Source of the DNA: an uncultured Moraxella sp.
GTDB taxonomy: Bacteria > Pseudomonadota > Gammaproteobacteria > Pseudomonadales > Moraxellaceae
Assembly (NCBI GenBank): GCA_937889485.1
Contig: CALAPG010000198.1
Coordinates: 1-5,739, forward strand
Direction: 5' to 3'
Length of the DNA stretch: 5,739 nucleotides
A model generated the notes under the pieces. That model was not told the DNA's origin. It did no database searches and saw nothing but the letters and a program-made list of their open reading frames with translations. Shown one piece after another: positions 1 to 5,025 of this stretch (position 1 is its first letter; the number at the start of each line of letters is the position of its first letter). The translations under genes were made by a program, and so were the position numbers.

Positions 1-1354
1 TGGCTGTCATAATCAGCTGATGCGGTGTGGTATGCGCCAAGCCTTTATCGACCAGCGCCATTCGCTGCTCCACCCCAAAACGGTGCTGCTCATCAATAAT
101 CACCAAGCCCAACTTGGCAAAATTGACGTTTTCTTGAAATAGCGCATGGGTGCCCACCACAATTTGTACGTCATTGTTGTCAATAGCCTGCAAGGCTTGC
201 TCGCGCTCTTTGGCTTTTTGCTTGCCAGCCAGCCAGCCCACACCCACACCAAGCGGCTCAAACCACTGTTTGAAGTTTGTCAAATGCTGCTCTGCCAAAA
301 TTTCTGTGGGAGCCATGACTGCCACTTGCCAACCGCTATCAAGGGCATAGCAGGCTGCCAATGCGGCAACCAAGGTTTTGCCTGCCCCAACATCGCCTTG
401 CACCAAGCGTAGCATTGGCACGGAGGTCACCAAGTCTTTGACAATCTCACCCACGACACGGGTTTGGGCATTGGTTAGACAAAAAGGTAAGTTGGCTATC
501 AGCTGTTTTGCCAATGGGCTTGTATCTTGACAGCGCGGCGCTTTGTGCTGATAAAGCTGCTGTTTTCGGTACATGAGACTCAACTGGTGCGCCAGCATTT
601 CTTCAATAATGAGGCGCTGACAAGTGGCATGACTGCGATTTTTTAGGGTCTCTAAGACGTGAATTTGTTTTGCCAAATCGGTATAAATGGGTGGCTGATG
701 GATAAAACTCAGCGCGTCTAATAAACCAAACTCGGCAAACGGGTTAGCGATTGCTGCTAGTAGCGGAAATTGTTTGACCATCGCCCGTTGAATAGCTTGC
801 CAATCGCCCTCATTCATCGTCGCCATTGGTGGATTGTTTTGTTTGACCGTTTGCAGCGCAAGTTTGACAAGGCTTCGTAGTTTGTTTTGGTGTAAGTTTT
901 TGACGGTGGGATAAATCGGCACCAGCGCTGTTTTGGTGAGCGGTTGGTGCCCTATCACAACCTCGTACTCAGGGTGGCTAATTTGTACGCCATATTTATT
1001 AATACTCACCTCGCCAAATACACGCAATGTGTTGCCTACTGCCATGATGTCGGTCAGTCCCCGATAGACAGTAAAAAAACGCAACGTCACTTGCGCGGTG
1101 GCATCTTGCAAAGTGACACTCATGCCCGTGCGTTTGTTGTCAACGCGCACCACTTGCCCTTGTACCAAAGCAGACTGCCCATCTACCACATCGCGCATAT
1201 TGACCAGGCGGCTACGGTCTTCATAATCTCTGGGCAAATGCAGCAGCAAGTCAAACACCCGCTCAATGCCGAGTTGGGCGAGTTGTTCGGCAATTTTGGT
1301 TCCCACGCCTGCTAAGGCATTAACAGGTAAATTAAAAATATCGGTGTGTATCAT
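1..1354 (-). CDS. recG: ATP-dependent DNA helicase RecG (3' part cut off by window edge)
   Basis: RecG is a superfamily 2 double-strand DNA translocase that remodels stalled replication forks and branch-migrates Holliday junctions in the cytoplasm. The minus-strand frame is open from ATG at 1354 to the left edge and gives 451 residues of a family usually near 690, so the rest of the helicase core lies outside. Residues about 60-130 read as the OB-fold wedge domain, including FGEV and the conserved HPEY. Helicase motifs then follow in order: Walker A GDVGAGKT at 320-327, motif Ia APTEILAEQH at 348-357, DEQH box at 421-424 followed by RFGVEQR, and the start of motif III (LIMTA) at the very edge. 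The start MIHTDIFNLPV fits the family N-terminus. No Shine-Dalgarno is visible before this ATG, but a perfect -10 lies 30 bp upstream. The gene is divergent from the patatin gene. Identification is secure; only the C-terminus is unseen. Confidence 0.96.
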   Translation of the reverse strand, partial: MIHTDIFNLPVNALAGVGTKIAEQLAQLGIERVFDLLLHLPRDYEDRSRLVNMRDVVDGQSALVQGQVVRVDNKRTGMSVTLQDATAQVTLRFFTVYRGLTDIMAVGNTLRVFGEVSINKYGVQISHPEYEVVIGHQPLTKTALVPIYPTVKNLHQNKLRSLVKLALQTVKQNNPPMATMNEGDWQAIQRAMVKQFPLLAAIANPFAEFGLLDALSFIHQPPIYTDLAKQIHVLETLKNRSHATCQRLIIEEMLAHQLSLMYRKQQLYQHKAPRCQDTSPLAKQLIANLPFCLTNAQTRVVGEIVKDLVTSVPMLRLVQGDVGAGKTLVAALAACYALDSGWQVAVMAPTEILAEQHLTNFKQWFEPLGVGVGWLAGKQKAKEREQALQAIDNNDVQIVVGTHALFQENVNFAKLGLVIIDEQHRFGVEQRMALVDKGLAHTTPHQLIMTA

Positions 1355-1365
1355 GATTAAAATAG

Positions 1366-1395
1366 TTGTAAAAAAGTGTCATCATTATATATAGT
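1366..1395 (+). promoter_or_regulatory. Candidate promoter for the patatin-family gene
   Basis: TTGTAA at 1366-1371 and TATAGT at 1390-1395 (5 of 6 to the -10 consensus) are separated by 18 bp on the plus strand. Initiation near 1402 would give a leader of about 128 nt before the GTG at 1530. The elements interleave with the recG -10 on the other strand, so the two divergent promoters would compete for polymerase. Motif evidence only. Confidence 0.35.
1384..1389 (-). promoter_or_regulatory. Probable recG promoter -10 element
   Basis: On the minus strand this reads TATAAT, a perfect sigma-70 -10 hexamer, about 30 bp before the recG ATG. Transcription would start near 1377-1378 and leave a leader of roughly 24 nt. 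No good -35 hexamer lies at 16-18 bp (the 17-bp position reads CACGTA), so the promoter may be weak or need an activator. The assignment is by motif only. Confidence 0.5.
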
Positions 1396-1529
1396 CATCA
1401 AAAAATACGTGAATGTCTAGCGCCATTGTATGTTTAATAGTAACCATTCACAAATCGCTAAGTTAGCGCTTTATCAAGACCCAAAAATGATGACAACAAA
1501 CCCATCTCACAAAAAAAATAGGTAACCCT

Positions 1530-2429
1530 GTGATAAAAGCTCCCCTCGCCTTGACTCTACTGGCTACCAGTCTAATCGCTTGTACCAGCACAACCGCCCC
1601 CTCAAAAACCCCCATCAAATCACCCACCCCACCCAAAACGCCCACGGTCGCCCTAGTGTTGGGCGGCGGTGGTGCCAAAGGCTTTGCCCATGTAGGGGTG
1701 ATAAAGGTGCTCGAACAAAACGGCATCAAACCTGACCTCATTGTCGGCACCAGCTCAGGTAGCCTTGTGGGTAGCCTCTACGCCAGTGGCAAATCTGCCC
1801 GTGAGCTTGAAGATATTGCCACCCATGTGAGCAATGATGAACTGCTTGATTATACCCTAAGTAAGCAAGGATTTATCGAAGGTATCAAGCTACAAAATTG
1901 GGTGAACGCTCAAGTGGGCAACCGTCCTATTGAGGCGCTCCCGATTCGTTTTGCCGCCATTGCCACCAACTTATCAACCACTAGCGCCAATGCCCAAAAA
2001 ACCGTCTTTAGCACAGGTGATACAGGTCTAGCTGTCCGCGCTTCTAGCAGTGTCAAAGGGGTCTTTATTGCCCCTCGTATCCAAACCTCAACTGGCAACC
2101 ACCGCTATGCCGATGGCGGTCTATCAAGCCTTGTGCCTGTGCAAACCGCCAAAGATATGGGCGCAAAAATTGTTATCGCGGTAGATTTAACCGCCCCTGC
2201 TAGCACAAGCGCTCACCAAAAACCTGATTTTTGGGCATTGATTGACCAAAGCTTGCAAGTGATGCCGCATCGACCCATGGCAGAATTGGCATTGGCAGAT
2301 GTAATCATTCGCCCTGAAGTGGGTAACACAGGCACCACGGACACCGTCAATCGCGAACGCATTATTAAGGCGGGCGAGGTGGCAACGATGGCAAAAATTT
2401 CGGCAATTAAACAAGCACTCGCTCATTGA
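1530..2429 (+). CDS. Patatin-like phospholipase lipoprotein (RssA/NTE-type)
   Basis: This is a patatin-fold serine acyl-hydrolase predicted to cleave phospholipids or other acyl esters with a Ser-Asp dyad. Residues 1-18 form a short lipoprotein signal ending in LIAC, so Cys18 would be lipidated and the protein anchored to a membrane facing the periplasm. Residues 19-39 are a Thr/Pro/Lys-rich linker. The patatin domain follows: oxyanion-hole GGGGAKG at 45-51, nucleophile elbow GTSSG at 73-77 with Ser75 as nucleophile, and the catalytic Asp195 in the DGG motif at 195-197. The length of 299 residues is normal for bacterial RssA-like proteins. The start is GTG at 1530, chosen because TAGG lies 7 nt upstream, no in-frame ATG lies close upstream, and the signal peptide begins here. 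The gene stands alone, divergent from recG, and ends just before a strong terminator. Substrate is unknown; the family assignment is firm. Confidence 0.93.
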   Translation: MIKAPLALTLLATSLIACTSTTAPSKTPIKSPTPPKTPTVALVLGGGGAKGFAHVGVIKVLEQNGIKPDLIVGTSSGSLVGSLYASGKSARELEDIATHVSNDELLDYTLSKQGFIEGIKLQNWVNAQVGNRPIEALPIRFAAIATNLSTTSANAQKTVFSTGDTGLAVRASSSVKGVFIAPRIQTSTGNHRYADGGLSSLVPVQTAKDMGAKIVIAVDLTAPASTSAHQKPDFWALIDQSLQVMPHRPMAELALADVIIRPEVGNTGTTDTVNRERIIKAGEVATMAKISAIKQALAH

Positions 2430-2443
2430 CTCATTAATAAATG

Positions 2444-2478
2444 AAAAAACCGCTGAACAGAGCGATCAGCGGTTTTTT
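2444..2478. terminator. Bidirectional rho-independent terminator
   Basis: CCGCTGA (2450-2456) pairs perfectly with TCAGCGG (2466-2472) across a 9-nt loop. The stem is flanked by A6 on the left (2444-2449) and T6 on the right (2473-2478), which can extend the pairing and gives a U-tract in either direction. It sits 14 bp after the patatin stop and 27 bp beyond the stop of the convergent minus-strand gene, so it very probably ends both transcripts. Confidence 0.9.
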
Positions 2479-2505
2479 ACCATCAAAAATCCTATGTGAC
2501 TAGGG

Positions 2506-3027
2506 TTATTTCACTTTGAGGCGGTATTTGACCATTGCGACTTCGTTGAGTCCCAAACCAGTGATATCCCATTGCACAGCCTTGTAATAAGACATTGGTA
2601 GGTTTTGCATACTGCCACCCATATTGGCTTTTAACGGCATATAATGAAAGCTATTGCCGTCGGTGCTACCATAGGCACGTTCTGGCATCACATCTGTGGT
2701 GCTTAGCAATTCCATGTTGGCAGGAATATTCATGGTCACTTTCATGTTGCGCACCCGATCTGTACCATGGTTGGTAAGATAGCCGCGATACTCCACCACA
2801 TTGCCTGATGCCAAGCGAGTTTGCGCGGTAATCGGGCTTAACACCTCTTGACCTTGCGCATCTTGACTGACCACAGATGCCAAAATACGGCTTTGAATGG
2901 CGTTATCGGCTTGGATTTCGGTGGTAGTGGCAGGGTTATCAAGTGTGACGGTTGGCAGCACTGCTATCGCGTTTGATGAGATACCAAATACGGCGGTTAC
3001 CAGTGCCAGTGTCTGTAATTTTTTCAT
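2506..3027 (-). CDS. Secreted DUF11-like single-domain protein
   Basis: I do not recognise a named gene. The 173-residue product begins with a classical signal peptide: basic MKK, a hydrophobic core, and an AIA cleavage site after about residue 22, giving a mature exported protein of about 151 residues without cysteines. Residues about 74-173 resemble a DUF11/conserved-repeat beta-sandwich: a strand like VVEYRGYLTNHGTD, then VRNMKVTMNIPANMELL, and a closing segment WDITGLGLNEVAMVKYRLKV. Such domains are usually repeated in large surface or adhesion proteins; here there is one copy and no anchor, so the protein is probably periplasmic or released. The start at 3027 is preferred over an upstream in-frame ATG at 3126 because GGAG lies 8 nt before it and the signal peptide begins here; the extra 33 residues would bury the signal. 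Its role is unknown. Confidence 0.85.
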   Translation of the reverse strand: MKKLQTLALVTAVFGISSNAIAVLPTVTLDNPATTTEIQADNAIQSRILASVVSQDAQGQEVLSPITAQTRLASGNVVEYRGYLTNHGTDRVRNMKVTMNIPANMELLSTTDVMPERAYGSTDGNSFHYMPLKANMGGSMQNLPMSYYKAVQWDITGLGLNEVAMVKYRLKVK

Positions 3028-3039
3028 GTTATTTTCTCC
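3028..3039 (-). promoter_or_regulatory. Ribosome binding site fixing the start of the secreted protein
   Basis: On the minus strand GGAG (3039-3036) is followed by an 8-nt A-rich spacer and then ATG at 3027. This is the best Shine-Dalgarno in the window. It decides in favour of the internal ATG over the longer reading from 3126. Confidence 0.8.
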
Positions 3040-3106
3040 ATTAACTGGGTTATTGGGTGTTTTAACAGCAGCACTGCGGCATGTAAGTGGGGTTGGCGCA
3101 GTGGCG

Positions 3107-3144
3107 TTGTCACAATACATTGTCACAATACGCTGTCAAAACAA
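3107..3144. repeat. 13-bp-period direct repeats in the promoter
   Basis: TTGTCACAATAC occurs twice without change at 3107-3118 and 3120-3131, one period being 13 bp. A degenerate third copy, beginning CTGTCA, follows at 3133-3144. The array covers both the -10 and the -35 of the minus-strand promoter, so it could be a set of operator half-sites, or simply promoter sequence duplicated by slippage. The repeats themselves are seen directly; their role is inferred. Confidence 0.7.
3112..3139 (-). promoter_or_regulatory. Sigma-70 promoter of the secreted DUF11-like gene
   Basis: On the minus strand a perfect -35 TTGACA (3139-3134) is followed after 16 bp by TATTGT (3117-3112, 4 of 6 to TATAAT). 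Transcription would start near 3105, leaving a leader of about 78 nt. The position also rules out the longer reading of the gene from ATG 3126, because that ATG would lie between the -35 and -10. The promoter coincides with a direct-repeat array. Confidence 0.6.
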
Positions 3145-3509
3145 TTGTATTGGTTAAATGAGGTGTAGCATAGCAAACTTCATATCGTAACTCACTATGA
3201 AGTTGCGCTGCGGGTTTGATAAATTACCAAATACAAACAGCTTAGCCAAAATCAGTAAGATTAGCTATTGTATTTTGTTGGGTTTATTGATAGCCTTATG
3301 AGTGGTCTTTTGCCTTTTTTGCCCATCCTGCGCTTTTAAACCAATAAAAGTAACTGGGCACAACGCACTGCCAATGCTACAGGTTAGCACAAACGCTATG
3401 CCATTAGGTCAATTGCGGCTTAGTGACAAAGACAAATTTTTAAGGTGCCATAACGTTGGGTTAGGTACTGTTATTTTGTGTTTGCTTGCAGGCTTTAACA
3501 TCATTTATC
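3140..3509. other. Long intergenic region upstream of argA
   Basis: About 370 bp lie between the promoter of the secreted-protein gene and the first argA ATG. I see no convincing gene: a 74-codon GTG frame at 3302-3526 has no Shine-Dalgarno, no recognisable motif and overlaps the start of argA. I see no tRNA, no obvious riboswitch and no rho-independent terminator. The only clear structure is an inverted repeat at 3176-3204. No promoter with two good hexamers could be placed for argA; the best fragment is TTGTAT at 3145-3150 with TAGCAT 15 bp further on, which is weak. Confidence 0.5.
3176..3204. repeat. 9-bp inverted repeat with 11-bp spacer
   Basis: AACTTCATA (3176-3184) is the exact reverse complement of TATGAAGTT (3196-3204), separated by 11 bp. 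With one bulged A the pairing extends by two more G/C pairs on the outside. No T-run follows, so it is not a typical terminator. It could be a regulator binding site, with half-sites one and a half to two helical turns apart, or an RNA hairpin. It does not match the 18-bp E. coli ARG-box palindrome well. Confidence 0.6.
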
Positions 3510-4955
3510 ATGACCATTTCAACTGATACCCAAACCAATTTTATGACAGCCGTTAAAGAAAATACCACCACTGACCATTCCCAGACCAAAGCCTATCACG
3601 CCATGATTGATTTTCCAGACACCGCCACAGCAGCCACCAACCAATCACCCAACGCCACCCCTGCGTATGTGACATGGTTTCGTAATTTTGCCCCTTATAT
3701 CAATACCCACCGCGGCAAAACCTTTGTCATTATGTTTAATGGCGAGGCGGTACAACATGATAATTTTAGCCATTTAATCCACGATTTAGCGCTGCTACAC
3801 AGTTTGGGAATTAAGCTTGTATTAGTGCATGGTGCACGCCCACAAATTGACGCCAATTTGGCACAAAGCCATATACAAACCCCGATGGCAGAAGATGTGC
3901 GTGTGACCACCCCTGAGGCAATGCCTTATATCCTAAAAGCGGTGGGCGCCATTCGCTTACAAATAGAAGCCCAGCTATCAATGGGGCTTGCCAACTCGCC
4001 CATGTATGGCTCACGTATTGATGCTATCTCGGGCAACTTTGTCACCGCCCGTCCTTACGGTATCCGTAACGGGGTGGACTATCAGTTTACAGGCGAAGTA
4101 CGCGCGATTGACGCTGAGGCCATTCGCAATAACCTCATTCATGACCATGTGGTGATTTTGGGTAGTATGGGCTATTCTGCTACAGGCGAGGTGTTTAATT
4201 TGTTGGCAGAAGATGTGGCATTGCAAGCAGCGATTAGCCTGCAAGCCGATAAACTGATTTTCTTGGGAGAACAAACAGGCATCTATAAAGATGGCACTCA
4301 GCTACTCAAAGAGATGATTCCACACGAGGTTGCCCGTTTTTTACGTGATGTCCCTGAAAACTCCGAAATGGCGCGCTTCTTGCGGGCAGCCAGTGATGCC
4401 TGCCAGCATGGTATCCACCGCACCCATATTATTTCTTACGCCAAAGATGGTGCCTTGCTTGAGGAGTTATTCACCCGTGATGGCTCAGGCACACTGATTT
4501 CACACGACCCCTATGAAGAAATCCGCCGCGCGGATATTGATGATGTGGTGGGTTTGATTGAGTTACTAGAACCGTTAGAAGAACAAGGTATTTTGGTACG
4601 CCGTTCGCGTGAGCGCTTAGAAAGCGAAATTGACAACTTTAGTGTCATTGAGCGCGATGGTATGGTGCTCGGCTGCGCGGCGCTCTACCCTCTTAACGAC
4701 CAAGCCGCTGAAGTGGCGTGTGTGGCGGTGCATCCCAATTACCGTAAAGGTAGCCGCGGTGCAGATTTGATGGCGTTTTTGGAGCAGCAGGCGCGTAGCC
4801 GCGGTATTCATGAACTCTATGTGCTGACCACGCGCACGGCACATTGGTTTGTGGAACATGGTTTTGTGGAAGTGTCGGCAGACGCCTTACCTGCCGACCG
4901 CTATGCCATCTATGACAGCAGCCGCAAGTCAAAGGTGCTAAAAAAAGTTCTTTAA
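3510..4955 (+). CDS. argA: Amino-acid N-acetyltransferase (N-acetylglutamate synthase, ArgA)
   Basis: ArgA transfers an acetyl group from acetyl-CoA to L-glutamate, the first step of arginine biosynthesis, and in this family is normally feedback-inhibited by arginine. From ATG 3510 the product has 481 residues. Residues about 50-330 are the amino-acid-kinase-fold domain that carries arginine control, beginning with NTHRGKTFVIMFNGEAV and including LVHGARPQIDANLA and ISGNFVTARP. The GNAT domain follows (about 337-470), with VRRSRERLE, CAALYPL and the acetyl-CoA loop VAVHPNYRKGSRG near 405-416, then LTTRTAHWF and the typical C-terminal SRKSKVL. E. coli ArgA has about 443 residues, so roughly 40 extra N-terminal residues, rich in Thr/Ala/Asn, may not be real. 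Other starts are TTG 3486, ATG 3543 and ATG 3603 (450 residues); none has a good ribosome site. Function is secure, the start is not. The gene stands alone and an IS adjoins its stop. Confidence 0.95.
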   Translation: MTISTDTQTNFMTAVKENTTTDHSQTKAYHAMIDFPDTATAATNQSPNATPAYVTWFRNFAPYINTHRGKTFVIMFNGEAVQHDNFSHLIHDLALLHSLGIKLVLVHGARPQIDANLAQSHIQTPMAEDVRVTTPEAMPYILKAVGAIRLQIEAQLSMGLANSPMYGSRIDAISGNFVTARPYGIRNGVDYQFTGEVRAIDAEAIRNNLIHDHVVILGSMGYSATGEVFNLLAEDVALQAAISLQADKLIFLGEQTGIYKDGTQLLKEMIPHEVARFLRDVPENSEMARFLRAASDACQHGIHRTHIISYAKDGALLEELFTRDGSGTLISHDPYEEIRRADIDDVVGLIELLEPLEEQGILVRRSRERLESEIDNFSVIERDGMVLGCAALYPLNDQAAEVACVAVHPNYRKGSRGADLMAFLEQQARSRGIHELYVLTTRTAHWFVEHGFVEVSADALPADRYAIYDSSRKSKVLKKVL

Positions 4956-4990
4956 GAAGCTGTATTCATAAATATTAATAACATAATCTA

Positions 4991-5019
4991 TTAACTATAC
5001 TAACTTATTGTGTTAAAAT
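4991..5019 (+). promoter_or_regulatory. Candidate IS transposase promoter
   Basis: TAAAAT at 5014-5019 (5 of 6) is preceded by TGT, making an extended -10, and TTAACT at 4991-4996 is a partial -35 with a 17-bp spacer. Initiation 7 bp after the -10 would fall on the ATG itself at 5026, giving a leaderless message. A second -10-like hexamer, TATACT (4996-5001), has no good -35 but would give a short leader of about 18 nt. Which is used cannot be told from sequence. Confidence 0.4.
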
Positions 5020-5025
5020 CTAAGG

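Noticed and set aside
944..1315. 123-codon plus-strand open frame
   Set aside because: It lies wholly antisense to recG, whose motifs and conserved wedge domain are clear on the minus strand; no ribosome site or recognisable domain is seen.
1463..2426. Minus-strand frames opposite the patatin gene
   Set aside because: They are shadows of a gene with complete catalytic motifs and a lipoprotein signal on the plus strand.
3028..3126. N-terminal extension of the secreted protein to an upstream ATG (206 residues)
   Set aside because: That ATG lies between the predicted -35 and -10, and the extension would precede a good signal peptide that has its own RBS.
3302..3526. 74-codon plus-strand frame starting GTG before argA, possibly a leader peptide
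   Set aside because: It has no Shine-Dalgarno, no run of arginine codons, no known motif, and it overlaps the argA start out of frame.
3695..4932. Minus-strand frames opposite argA
   Set aside because: They are antisense to a highly conserved ArgA reading frame and lack ribosome sites or domains.
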